Assembly: GCF_011764565.1 (NCBI RefSeq) | Contig: NZ_AP022871.1 | Location: 1,302,001 to 1,366,000, forward strand | Direction: 5' to 3' | Length of the DNA: 64,000 bases | Origin: Phytohabitans suffuscus | GTDB taxonomy: Bacteria; Actinomycetota; Actinomycetes; Mycobacteriales; Micromonosporaceae | In this document: in pieces, positions 44,105-52,555 of the stretch | How positions within the stretch are numbered: the first letter of the stretch is position 1 | Layout of the letters: each line of letters starts with the position of its first letter | Notes under the pieces: model-generated | Told to the model about the DNA's origin: nothing | Seen by the model: the letters and a program-made list of their open reading frames with translations, nothing else | Database searches by the model: none | Program-made: the position numbers and the translations under genes

Positions 44105-45595
44105 TCACGGCCGTACCAGCGCGGCGGTCACGCCGGCCTCCCAGCGCGGGTCGCGTTCCAGCGGGTACAGCGGCTCCGGCCGCGACCGGTAGGTCAGCTG
44201 GTCGACGGCGGCCGGGCAGTAGCCGGGTGTGCGGGCGTAGACGGCGCGGGCGGCGTACCCGCCGAACGCGGCCTTCCAGGCGATCGCCCCCTTGGCGACG
44301 ATCGCGCGGGCGGCCCGCGGGCGTACGCCGACCGCGGCTAGGTGGTCGTCGTCGAACGGGACCACGCGGTGCTCGGTCAGCACCAGCTCGCCGATCCGGT
44401 CCTCGACCACCGCGACGCGCCCCATCTCCACGCGCTGCCCGCGCATGTACGTGCCGGTGCGCAGGTAGCTGACCGAGCCGTACCGGCGGACCGGCCCGGA
44501 GGCCGGGTAGGGCGGTCCCATCAGCGGGTCGCTGTGCCCGCCCACCCGCAGCGACATCGGCGTGCCGTCCGCGGCGTGTGCCCGGGCCACGGCGGCCGGG
44601 TCCCAGAGCACGGCGACCGCGCCGGTGGCCCGGGCGCGGGCGAGGGCGTGCAGCAGCACCGCGCCGTCGCCCGGCGAGCCGCCGCCGACGTTGTCCGCCA
44701 CGTCGACGAGGACCACCGGGTGCGGCGCCTCGGTGGCCGCGGCCGCCGCCTGGTCCGGGCCGACCAGCGGCGCGGCGAACTCGGCCCGCCTGGCCCACAC
44801 CAGCGCGGCGAGCTCGCGGGCCCGTTCCGCCGCCCGCGCGCGGGCCGCCACGTAGACGGTGAACCCGAGCCGGTCGGTCTCCGCGTACGCGAAGCCGGGC
44901 AGCGCGCTGGCGGCCCAGACGTCCGGGTCGGCGCGCAGCGCGCCGGCGGCGGCCAGCAGCTGGCGCATCGGGGCGGCGGCGTCCTCCTGCGCGTGCGGGA
45001 CGGTCAGCAGCGGCAGCTTGACCAGGTGCCGGTCCGGGCGGGAGCCGGCGCGGACCATCCGGACCACGAGCTCCAGCGCCTCCGCGCCGCGCTCGGCCAT
45101 GTCGACGTGCGGATAGCTGCGGTCGCCGCACAGCACGTCGGCGCCGCGGGCCAGGGCCGGGCTGACGTTCGCGTGGTAGTCGAGCGAGACGCCGATCGGC
45201 AGCTCACCGAGCACCCCGCGGAGCGCGGCCACGATCTCCGCCTCCGGGTCGGGGTGCCCGTCGACCACCATCGCGCCGTGCAGCGAGAGCACCAGGCCGT
45301 CCAGGTCCGGTGCCGCGCGGGCCCGCTCGACGAGCGCGCGGAGCATGGTCTCGAACGCGACCCGGTCGACGGTCCCGGCCGGCAGGGCGGCGCCGAACAG
45401 CAGCCCGACCGGCTGGACCCGGTGCTCGCGCGCGGCCGCGATCGCGCCGCCCAGCTCGGTGCCGGTGCCGGCGAGCGCGGAGACCAGCTCGGGTCCCTCG
45501 AAAAGTTGGTACCGGCGAAAGTCTTCCCAGGTCGTGGGCTGTGGAGAGAAGGTGTTGGTCTCCTGCCAGATGCCGCCGAGCCCGATTCTCATCAT
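44105..45595 (-). CDS. M81 family metallopeptidase (MlrC-like), copy 2
   Basis: 496 residues. N-terminus MMRIGLGGIWQETNTFSPQPTTWEDF, then LVLSLHGAMVVDGHPDPEAEIVAAL and GVSLDYHANVSPALARGADVLCGDRSYPHVD with metal ligands. GDRSYPHVD corresponds to FRTYPHVDQ in copy 1. The C-terminus ends with RSRPEPLYPLERDPRW, parallel to RHAPRPLYPIDGGAW of copy 1. The two copies are clearly diverged. It is divergent from iclR and lies 146 bp upstream of the binding-protein gene. Confidence 0.88.
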   Translation of the reverse strand: MMRIGLGGIWQETNTFSPQPTTWEDFRRYQLFEGPELVSALAGTGTELGGAIAAAREHRVQPVGLLFGAALPAGTVDRVAFETMLRALVERARAAPDLDGLVLSLHGAMVVDGHPDPEAEIVAALRGVLGELPIGVSLDYHANVSPALARGADVLCGDRSYPHVDMAERGAEALELVVRMVRAGSRPDRHLVKLPLLTVPHAQEDAAAPMRQLLAAAGALRADPDVWAASALPGFAYAETDRLGFTVYVAARARAAERARELAALVWARRAEFAAPLVGPDQAAAAATEAPHPVVLVDVADNVGGGSPGDGAVLLHALARARATGAVAVLWDPAAVARAHAADGTPMSLRVGGHSDPLMGPPYPASGPVRRYGSVSYLRTGTYMRGQRVEMGRVAVVEDRIGELVLTEHRVVPFDDDHLAAVGVRPRAARAIVAKGAIAWKAAFGGYAARAVYARTPGYCPAAVDQLTYRSRPEPLYPLERDPRWEAGVTAALVRP

Positions 45596-45635
45596 CGACC
45601 TCCCGCCTAGATCATGTACGCTAACCGAAATCTAG

Positions 45636-45710
45636 TTCCGCGAAGCGGACTAGGCAATGAGGGGGGCGGGTCTTGTCCGCAGTACGTACAATGAGTCCCC
45701 ATTGCGGAAC
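45636..45710. promoter_or_regulatory. Candidate IclR boxes between mlrC copy 2 and iclR
   Basis: TTCCGCGAAGCGGAC at 45636-45650 and GTCCCCATTGCGGAAC at 45695-45710 share the TCCGC-N3-GCGGA dyad with the box at 43981-43995. A single half-site TGTCCGC is at 45675-45681. This supports one regulon controlled by the adjacent IclR protein. Confidence 0.6.
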
Positions 45711-45733
45711 CGACGGGACGGAGCTCAGCGACC

Positions 45734-46498
45734 GTGGCCAACGAACGGCGCTCGGACGAGGTCAATGTCCTCGCCAAGGCACTGGACATCCTCGACCGGA
45801 TGGCGACCGACGCGCCGTGCACGGTGGCGCACCTGTGCCAGCACACCGGCGTGACCAAGCCGGCGGCCTACCGCATCCTCAAGACGCTGGACCAGCGCGG
45901 CTACGTGGTCCGCGACGAGGTGCGCCGGGAGTACTCGCTCGGCCCCGCGCTGTACGGGCTCAGCCGCGCCGCGCGAAACTCCACCGACCTGGTCCGGCTG
46001 GCCCGGCCGGCGATGCAGGCGCTGCACGAGGAGTTCGGCGAGACGGTCAACCTCGGCGTGGTCAGCCACGGCCAGGTGGTCTACCTCGACGCGATCGAGA
46101 GCGTCCAGCGGCTGCGCACCACCGTCCAGATCGCGCTCCGCGACAACATCCACACCACCGCGCTGGGCAAGACGATCCTCTCCGCGCTGCCCGAGCAGGA
46201 GGTGCGCGAGCAGCTCGCCGTCGCGGACTGGTCGCCGATCACGCCCAACACCGTCCGCTCCGCCGACGCACTGCTCGCCGCCCTGCCCGGGTTCCGCGAC
46301 AAGGGGTACGCGATCGACGACGAGGAGAACGAGGTCGGCTCCAGGTGCGTGGCATCGTCCATCCTGGACAGTGCCGGCCGGCCGGTCGCGGCGATCAGCG
46401 TCTCCGCGCCGGCGCCACGGATGACCGACGAGACGCTCGCCGCGATCGGCGCGCGGCTGGTCGAGACCTGCAAGCGGGTCGGCGACGCGCTGACCTGA
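45734..46498 (+). CDS. IclR family transcriptional regulator
   Basis: 254 residues from GTG at 45734. The winged helix-turn-helix spans about residues 8-70 (EVNVLAKALDILDRMA, TVAHLCQHTGVTKPAAYRILKTL, YSLGPALYGLSR). The effector domain has TVQIALRDNIHTTALGKTILSAL and GYAIDDEENEVGSRCVASSIL. It is divergent from mlrC copy 2 and is followed after 16 bp by the D-aminoacylase-like gene. It is the probable regulator of both mlrC loci and the transporter operon. Confidence 0.92.
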   Translation: MANERRSDEVNVLAKALDILDRMATDAPCTVAHLCQHTGVTKPAAYRILKTLDQRGYVVRDEVRREYSLGPALYGLSRAARNSTDLVRLARPAMQALHEEFGETVNLGVVSHGQVVYLDAIESVQRLRTTVQIALRDNIHTTALGKTILSALPEQEVREQLAVADWSPITPNTVRSADALLAALPGFRDKGYAIDDEENEVGSRCVASSILDSAGRPVAAISVSAPAPRMTDETLAAIGARLVETCKRVGDALT

Positions 46499-46514
46499 CC
46501 GTGCGGGCCGCGCC

Positions 46515-48092
46515 GTGAGCCTCGACCTGCTCCTGCGCGGCGCGACCACTGTGGACGGCACCGGCGCCGAGCCGCGCCGCCTCGACGTCGGCGTGCGGGC
46601 CGGCCGGATCCGGTACCTCGGCGTGGACGCCCGCCCGGACGCCACGCGCACGCTCGACCTGACCGGGCTCGTCCTCGCGCCCGGGTTCGTCGACATCCAC
46701 ACCCACTCCGACGTGAGCCTGCTGCACGACCCGGCCGGGGAGAGCAAGGTGCTGCAGGGCGTGACGACCGAGGTCGTGGGCAACTGCGGCTTCTCCGCCT
46801 TTCCGGTGCACGGCGACCGGCGGGCGATGCTCTCCGACCACCTCGCCCGCCTCGGCGACCCACCGACCACACCGGACTGGGCCGACTTTCCCGGGTACGC
46901 CGGCGCGCTGGACGCGGCCCGCCCGGCGGTCAACGTCGCCGCGCTCGTCGGGCACAGCGCGCTGCGGATCGCCGCGATGGCCGACCCGTACGGGCCCGCC
47001 GGACCCCGCGACCTCGACCGGATGCGGCACCTGCTCGACGCGGCGCTGGCCGCCGGCGCGTACGGCATGTCCACCGGGCTCACCCACACGCCGTCCGCGC
47101 TCGGCGACACCGCCGAGGTGACCGCGCTCGTGCAGGTGTGCGCCCGGCACGGTGCCTTGTACGCCACGCACGCCCGGGCCGCCGCCGGGCGCGAGCTGGC
47201 CGCCATCGACGAGGCGATCGACACCACCCGGGCGGCCGGCGGCCGGCTCCAGTTCTCCCACCTCGCGCTCAACGACCCCGCGTACTGGGGACGCGCCGCC
47301 GACGCGCTGGCCCGCTTCGACACGGCCGCGGCCGTGGGGCTCGACGTCGCGTTCGACGTGTACCCGTACGACGCGTCGTCCTCCGCGCTGATCCAGTACC
47401 TGCCGCCCTGGGTCCAGGAGGGCGGCAGCTCCGGGCTGCGCGCCAACGCCGCCGACCCGGGCTGGCGGTCGCGGGCCGAAGAGGCGGTGCGGGGCGGCTT
47501 CTTCGGCGGTATCCCCTGGCACTGGGAACGGGTCACGGTCACCGCCGCCGGCCCGCACCGGGCCTTGGCCGGGCAGAGCGTCGCGGCGATCGCGGCCGCG
47601 CGGGGCGAACGGCCGGAACGGGTGGTGCTCGACCTCTGCGTCGACCTCGGCGACGCCGTGCAGGTGGTGCTCCACTACCGCACCGAGGCCGACATGACCG
47701 CGTTCCTGGCACACCCGCTCTCGGTCGTCGGCTCGGACGGCAACGCCCTCCCGCTGGCCGGCGCCGACCTGACGCACCCGCGCGCGTTCGGCACGTTCCC
47801 GCGCGTGCTCGGCCGGTACACGAAGCTGCTCGGCCTGCCGACCGCGGTGCGCAAGATGACCCTGGCACCGGCCCGGCGCCTCGGCCTCACCGACCGCGGC
47901 CTGATCGCCGAGGGCGCGGTCGCCGACCTCGTCGCCTTCGACCCCGGCGCGGTCCTCGACCGCGCCACCTTCGACCAGCCCCGGCGCGCGCCCGCCGGGA
48001 TCGCGGTGGTCATGGTCGGCGGCCAGATCGTGGTACGGGACGGGACGGTCGGCGCCGCGCGGCCGGGAAAGGTGCTGCGCCGTGGCCGCTGA
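46515..48092 (+). CDS. N-acyl-D-amino-acid deacylase-like amidohydrolase
   Basis: 525 residues from GTG at 46515. D-aminoacylase-type motifs: APGFVDIHTHSDVSLL, VTTEVVGNCGFSAF (metal-binding Cys in GNCG), ATHARAAAGRELAAIDEAI, LQFSHLALND and LSVVGSDGNAL. The C-terminal YTKLLGLPTAVRKMTLAPARRLGL and GLIAEGAVADLVAFDP blocks close the composite beta-sandwich. The family hydrolyses N-acyl-D-amino acids. It overlaps the next gene by 11 bp; the next gene is a D-amino-acid-type deaminase, so the two may act in sequence. Confidence 0.9.
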   Translation: MSLDLLLRGATTVDGTGAEPRRLDVGVRAGRIRYLGVDARPDATRTLDLTGLVLAPGFVDIHTHSDVSLLHDPAGESKVLQGVTTEVVGNCGFSAFPVHGDRRAMLSDHLARLGDPPTTPDWADFPGYAGALDAARPAVNVAALVGHSALRIAAMADPYGPAGPRDLDRMRHLLDAALAAGAYGMSTGLTHTPSALGDTAEVTALVQVCARHGALYATHARAAAGRELAAIDEAIDTTRAAGGRLQFSHLALNDPAYWGRAADALARFDTAAAVGLDVAFDVYPYDASSSALIQYLPPWVQEGGSSGLRANAADPGWRSRAEEAVRGGFFGGIPWHWERVTVTAAGPHRALAGQSVAAIAAARGERPERVVLDLCVDLGDAVQVVLHYRTEADMTAFLAHPLSVVGSDGNALPLAGADLTHPRAFGTFPRVLGRYTKLLGLPTAVRKMTLAPARRLGLTDRGLIAEGAVADLVAFDPGAVLDRATFDQPRRAPAGIAVVMVGGQIVVRDGTVGAARPGKVLRRGR

Positions 48093-49440
48093 ACCGCCCA
48101 AGGGCCTCCCGCCCGGCACCGACCCGCGCGGCGCGAACCTCTTCGACGGTACGTTCCCGCTCCCCACCGCGGTCCTGGACGGCGCGGCGCTCACCCATAA
48201 CCTCGCCACGATGGCCCGCTACTGCGCGGACCACCAGGTGCTGCTGGCGCCGCACGGCAAGACGACCATGTCGCCGCAGCTCGTCCGCCGGCAGCTGGAG
48301 CACGGCGCGTGGGCGGTCACCGCCGCCACTGCCTGGCAGGCGGGCGTGCTCGCGTCGTTCGGCGTACCCCGGATCCTGCTCGCCAACGAGGTCGTGGACG
48401 CCGGCTCGCTGGCCCTGCTCGACCGGCTGCTGGCCGACCGCCCGGACCTGGAGCTGTACTGCTACGCCGACTCGGCCGAGTCGCTGGACGCCCTGCTCGC
48501 CGGCCTCGCCCCCAGCCACCTGGCCCGGCTGCGGGTGCTGGTCGAGATCGGCGTCGCCGGCGGTCGCACCGGCCTGCGCGACGACGGCGACGCGCTCGCC
48601 CTGGCCCGCCGGATCGCCGCCGGTCCCGCGCTGCTGGCCGGCGTCGCCGCGTTCGAGGGAATCGTCGACGAACCCGACATCGCCGCGACCCTGGCCCGGG
48701 TCGACGCCCTCCTGCACCGGATCGCGGCCCTGTGCCAGGCGATCGCCGGCCTGGCCGGCCCCGACCCGATCGCCACCGCGGGCGGCAGCGCTTACTTCGA
48801 CCGCGTGGTCGGGCTGCTGCCGGGCGCGCTGGCCGGCACCGGGTTTCGCACCGTGCTGCGCAGCGGCTGTTACGTCACCCACGACGCCGGCAGCTACGAG
48901 GCTCTGTCCCCGTTCGGCGCCCGCGCCTCGTCCGGCGCTGGCGGCCCTTTCGGTGCTGGCGGCCCTTTCGGTGCTGGCGGCCCGTCCGCCGCTGGCGGCT
49001 TTCTCGGTGCTGGCGGCCCGTCCGGTGCTGGCGGCTTTCTCGGTGCTGGCGGCCCCTTCGGCGCTGAGGGCTCCGGAGGGCCGGCGGCGCCGCGGCTGCG
49101 CGAGGCGCTGCACGTGTGGGCGCCTGTGCTGTCGCGGCCGGAGCCCGGTCTGGCGATCGCCGGCCTCGGCCGCCGGGACGCCTCCGCCGACGCGGGCCTG
49201 CCGGTGCCGCAGCTGCGCCGCGACCACGCCGGCCGGACCACCCCGCTGCCGTCCACTGTGGTCACCGCGGTGAACGACCAGCACGCCTACCTCCAGGTCC
49301 TGCCCTCCACTGCCCTGGCGGTCGGCGACCTGGTCCGGTTCGGCATCTCACATCCGTGCACCACCTTCGACAAATGGCACGCCATCCCGGTGGTCGACGC
49401 GGACGGCACCGTCGTCGACGTCGCCCACACGAGGTTTTGA
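48082..49440 (+). CDS. D-serine/D-threonine deaminase-like PLP enzyme (alanine racemase N-domain, DSD1 type) with inserted repeat
   Basis: 452 residues from GTG at 48082. The PLP lysine is in LLAPHGKTTMSP, within the fold-type III barrel. GGSAYFDRVVGLLPG follows, and the C-terminal zinc site ISHPCTTFDKWHAIPVVD is typical of D-serine dehydratase-like proteins. Between the barrel and the C-terminal domain, residues about 285-332 consist of a glycine-rich hexapeptide repeat encoded by an 18-bp tandem repeat. Related enzymes do not, to my knowledge, have this. It likely deaminates or cleaves a D-amino acid released by the upstream deacylase. Confidence 0.86.
   Translation: MAAEPPKGLPPGTDPRGANLFDGTFPLPTAVLDGAALTHNLATMARYCADHQVLLAPHGKTTMSPQLVRRQLEHGAWAVTAATAWQAGVLASFGVPRILLANEVVDAGSLALLDRLLADRPDLELYCYADSAESLDALLAGLAPSHLARLRVLVEIGVAGGRTGLRDDGDALALARRIAAGPALLAGVAAFEGIVDEPDIAATLARVDALLHRIAALCQAIAGLAGPDPIATAGGSAYFDRVVGLLPGALAGTGFRTVLRSGCYVTHDAGSYEALSPFGARASSGAGGPFGAGGPFGAGGPSAAGGFLGAGGPSGAGGFLGAGGPFGAEGSGGPAAPRLREALHVWAPVLSRPEPGLAIAGLGRRDASADAGLPVPQLRRDHAGRTTPLPSTVVTAVNDQHAYLQVLPSTALAVGDLVRFGISHPCTTFDKWHAIPVVDADGTVVDVAHTRF
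48934..49077 (+). repeat. In-frame 18-bp tandem repeat (8 units) inside the PLP enzyme gene
   Basis: Eight 18-bp units, the first seven close to GGTGCTGGCGGCCCTTTC, the last degenerate. They encode GAGGPF, GAGGPS, AAGGFL and variants. The length of 144 bp keeps the reading frame. Alternating PS and FL units suggest duplication of pairs. Confidence 0.88.
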
Positions 49441-49450
49441 GGAGAGCGCA

Positions 49451-50515
49451 GTGACCACGCATCGGCTGGCCGTCATCGGATGCGGCGACATGGAAGACGC
49501 GCACCGGCAGGTGTTCGCCGAACTCGGCGACCGGATCACCGTCATCGGCACCGCCGACGTCGTCCTGGAACGCGCCCAGCAGGCCGCCGCCACCCTCGGC
49601 GCGCCCCGCGCCGTGACCGACTACACAGAGCTGCTCGACGAGGCCGACGCCTGCCTGGTCGTCACCCCGCACGACCTGCACCACGAGATGGGGATGACCT
49701 GCCTGCGTGCCGGCAAGCACGTACTGATGGAAAAGCCCATGGCGGTCACCGAGGAGCAGTGCGTCGAGCTCATCGACACCGCACGCGCCGCCGGGCGAAC
49801 GCTGATGACCGCGTACCCGATGCGCTTCCACCCGCTGGTCGCCCGGGTGCGGGAGCTGGTCGTCGAGGAGGCGTACGGCGAGGTCTTCCAGGTGTCCATC
49901 TACACCGAGCAGCACACCGAACACCCCGAGGGCCACTGGATCCGGTCCGCCGCGCGGCTGGGCGGCGGGCAGCTGTTCAGCCACGGCTGCCACTACGTCG
50001 ACCTGCTGCTGTGGATGCTCGGCGACCCGGTGCGCGGCACCCACACCGGCACCCGGCGCGGCACCCCCTGGATGGAGTGGGAAGGCACGAGCAACGCGGT
50101 GATCGAGTTTGCCAGCGGAGCCCTCGGCTACCACTTCGGCACCTGGGGCGCCCGCGCCACCCGCCACGGCTACGCCATCCACGTCCACTGCGAGAAGGGC
50201 ATGATCGAGGCCGACCTCACCCGCGGCGTCCTCTACGCCCACCACCCCTGGCAGGGCGACGCCCCACGCGGCGGCCTCTCCGGCCGCCTCTCCCCCGACC
50301 CGGAGAACGCCGAGGTGCTGATGACGGTGCCCGCAGACTCGAAACACCTGGGCGGCGAGCTGGTCCACTTCGTCGACTGCCTGGAAAGCGGCGCCACCCC
50401 GCTCACCGACGGCCCCGGCAGCCTCCAGGGCCTACGCGTCATCTGGAAGCTCTACGCCGCCGAGCGCGACGGCGTCATAGCCGACCTGCGCGGCCTCGGC
50501 CTCGCCAACGCGTAG
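49451..50515 (+). CDS. Gfo/Idh/MocA family oxidoreductase
   Basis: 354 residues from GTG at 49451 with GGAG nine bases upstream. N-terminal Rossmann domain: LAVIGCGDMEDAHRQVFAEL, then VVTPHDLHHEMGMTCLRAGKHVLMEKPMAVT with the family's EKP motif. The C-terminal alpha/beta domain contains GGGQLFSHGCHYVDLLLWMLGDP with the catalytic His. The family oxidises or reduces sugars, inositols and related hydroxy compounds with NAD(P). It closes the iclR operon, ten bases after the PLP enzyme. Confidence 0.92.
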   Translation: MTTHRLAVIGCGDMEDAHRQVFAELGDRITVIGTADVVLERAQQAAATLGAPRAVTDYTELLDEADACLVVTPHDLHHEMGMTCLRAGKHVLMEKPMAVTEEQCVELIDTARAAGRTLMTAYPMRFHPLVARVRELVVEEAYGEVFQVSIYTEQHTEHPEGHWIRSAARLGGGQLFSHGCHYVDLLLWMLGDPVRGTHTGTRRGTPWMEWEGTSNAVIEFASGALGYHFGTWGARATRHGYAIHVHCEKGMIEADLTRGVLYAHHPWQGDAPRGGLSGRLSPDPENAEVLMTVPADSKHLGGELVHFVDCLESGATPLTDGPGSLQGLRVIWKLYAAERDGVIADLRGLGLANA

Positions 50516-50523
50516 ACACCAGG

Positions 50524-51315
50524 TCAGGACGACTCGACCCCGGTGCAGTACGGCAGATCGTCAAGCGGCCGGTCGGTGAAGTAGCGCACCATCAGATCGG
50601 CGAACTCGTCCGCGCGCTGCAACGGCAGCAGGTGGTCGGCATGCCGCACGGTGGTGAACCGCGCGTCGGGGCAGCCGCTCGCGGTGGCACGGCACATCTC
50701 CGCCGTGGTGAGCGTGTCGTGCTCACCCGTCACCACTAGGACCGGCCCGCTCGGCGCAGCGCCCGCGTCGCGGTCCACGCAGGCCAGCACCCGCTCGGTG
50801 TTCCACAGGTACTTGGCCGCCTGGTCCGGGGTCAGCGTCCGCAGCTGCCGCTCCAGCAGGCGGGTGACGGCCGCTCGCTTGTGGACGGTCACCGCCGGGT
50901 CGGCGCAGAGGAACAGCGCGACGGTGCTCCGGACGAAGCCGTCGCGGTCACCGGCCAGGAACATGTCGATGCTGGCCCGCGCACGCGCCCGGGTCGCCTC
51001 GGGCACCCGCAACGCCGTGCCGCACAGCATCAGCCGCCGCACCGAGGCCGGGTGCCGTTGCGCCAGCCGGTAGGCGACCGCCCCGCCGTAGGAGCCGCCC
51101 ATGACGTTCAGCGGCGGCAACCCGAGCTCGGTGACCATGTGGTGCGCGGCGTCCGCGAGAAACTCAAGGCCGTACCCGGGCGGCAGCGGATCGGCGTCCC
51201 CGGCCCCCGGCAGGTCCACGGTGACGGTGGAGGCGAACGGCGCGAGCCGCGCCTCGTGCCGGGCCCACGAGTACCGGTCCTGGAACGCTCCGCCAAGCAG
51301 CAACACTGGCGCCAT
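50524..51315 (-). CDS. Alpha/beta hydrolase fold protein
   Basis: 263 residues from the ATG at 51315. The nucleophile elbow is GGSYGG, the oxyanion LLLGGAFQDRYSW, the late catalytic Asp TGEHDTLT and His VRHADHLLPLQ. It resembles the small esterase/thioesterase-like hydrolases. The reading frame upstream of the ATG stays open to about 51420 and is protein-like (for example FSFGGFKFYGRLAEQ at about 51325-51372), but it has no ATG, GTG or TTG. The true start may use a rare codon or have been altered. It is convergent with the Gfo/Idh gene. Confidence 0.83.
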   Translation of the reverse strand: MAPVLLLGGAFQDRYSWARHEARLAPFASTVTVDLPGAGDADPLPPGYGLEFLADAAHHMVTELGLPPLNVMGGSYGGAVAYRLAQRHPASVRRLMLCGTALRVPEATRARARASIDMFLAGDRDGFVRSTVALFLCADPAVTVHKRAAVTRLLERQLRTLTPDQAAKYLWNTERVLACVDRDAGAAPSGPVLVVTGEHDTLTTAEMCRATASGCPDARFTTVRHADHLLPLQRADEFADLMVRYFTDRPLDDLPYCTGVESS

Positions 51316-51670
51316 GGACGGGGCGGGCTGCTCGGCGAGCCGCCCGTAGAACTTGAAGCCGCCGAAGCTGAAGATGAGGTCTACGCCAGGACCAACGCAC
51401 CACCAACCAGCACAGATACGGGCAATTGGCGCTTTTCCACCTCAGGGTGACCGAGGGTCTTCAGACACCTCCGTGACCCGACTTAGCTACGCAACGACCC
51501 CGTCCAATGTGAACCTGACCCCTGTAACCTTCCAGGTTGCTGACCGAATCGGGCGCAGGACATCATCGACTTTCACCCGCGGCCGCCCCGGGCGGAGCTT
51601 CCGCATTCTCCGACCCCGACGACGCTTGTCATCGAGATAGGGGCAGCGCACGCGACACTGGAGGGAATTC
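51316..51670. other. 355-bp stretch between divergent genes
   Basis: The left 110 bp continues the alpha/beta hydrolase frame without a standard start codon. The rest is lower in GC and is expected to hold the promoters of both genes. GGAGGG at about 51660 serves the secreted protein. I see no other feature. Confidence 0.5.
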
Positions 51671-52060
51671 ATGAATACGACGGCCAGGAAAGTCTGGCGG
51701 CGCGCACGGTCGATAATGCTCGCCTTCGCCATCATGATGACTGGCGTCCTGGTCACGGCTACGCCGGCCCATGCCGTAATCAACTACTGGACGTGGGCCA
51801 CCAGCGTAAACGTCCGGCAAAACCTGAACTATCCGGAGTACTGCAGGGAGCTTCCCGGAACAGCCAGATGCACGGCGATCATGGATCAGGTAAACCCATG
51901 GGACGCGATCGGCGTCTACTGCCAGAAGCCGGGTCAGGTCATCGGAGGCAACCCGTATTGGCTTTGGGTCATCACCCCGCGGGGCGTGCGCGGCTGGATG
52001 GCCAGCTACTACATCAACTATCCAGACAACCGCCTCCCCAATATTCCGGACTGCTATTAG
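51671..52060 (+). CDS. Small secreted protein, SH3-like, unknown function
   Basis: 129 residues from ATG at 51671 with GGAGGG five bases upstream. The N-terminal signal peptide is RKVWRRARSIMLAFAIMMTGVLVTATPAHA, cleaved probably after AHA. The mature part has WATSVNVRQNLNYPEYC, WDAIGVYCQKPGQVI, and WLWVITPRGVRGWMASYYINY, a layout like bacterial SH3 domains (the VNVR and GW-ASYY strands). Four cysteines may form disulfides. Lower GC than the flanks. Function unknown; binding to the cell wall is possible. Confidence 0.75.
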   Translation: MNTTARKVWRRARSIMLAFAIMMTGVLVTATPAHAVINYWTWATSVNVRQNLNYPEYCRELPGTARCTAIMDQVNPWDAIGVYCQKPGQVIGGNPYWLWVITPRGVRGWMASYYINYPDNRLPNIPDCY

Positions 52061-52093
52061 CTGTTTCTGCCGCAGGTCCTATCAGGACAGACG

Positions 52094-52430
52094 CTAGGTC
52101 TCCCGCTGATTCCGCGCTTCAGTGACGTGAGCGGACCGCGCGAGGGCGAGCCGGCTGTCCAAGGTTCGAAGAAGGGCCTCGTATCGGCCAGGCGTCAGCC
52201 AGGTGCCACCGTCCGCCCGCATCGATCCGAAAAACATACGCCCCACATATTGGATCGGTGTCCGGACCTGGATGCCGTCTGTCAGCTCGATCCACAACCT
52301 CCCTGGTACGAGGATGTGACTGCGTTGCCACCACGCCGAGGATGGCGGCCGCAAAGGCCGTGCCGACGACTGCCATGCCATACGGAAGGATCCGCCAGGA
52401 ATCCTTATACGGCGTCGTCCAGTTGCTCAC
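52094..52430 (-). pseudogene. Possible broken gene for a small membrane-anchored protein
   Basis: From GTG at 52430 one frame reads SNWTTPYKDSWRILPYGMAVVGTAFAAAILGVVATQ, an N-terminal segment with a membrane helix. The protein-like continuation LWIELTDGIQVRTPIQYVGRMFF through RYEALLRTLDSRLALARSA is in a neighbouring frame that ends at 52094. Joining them needs the loss of a base near 52310-52330, the opposite change from the seven other frameshifts in this window. No family is recognised. It may be a degraded gene. Confidence 0.4.
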
Positions 52431-52555
52431 GCACCCACCACGTCCTGATCGTACCGTCGAGACATCCGCCGACGACGTCCTCGCCCGGTAACCCCTGGTC
52501 GTGGCTGACCCCTGGCCGGCACACCCGTGGTCGTGCCGGCCAGAGAGCCGCTGGC

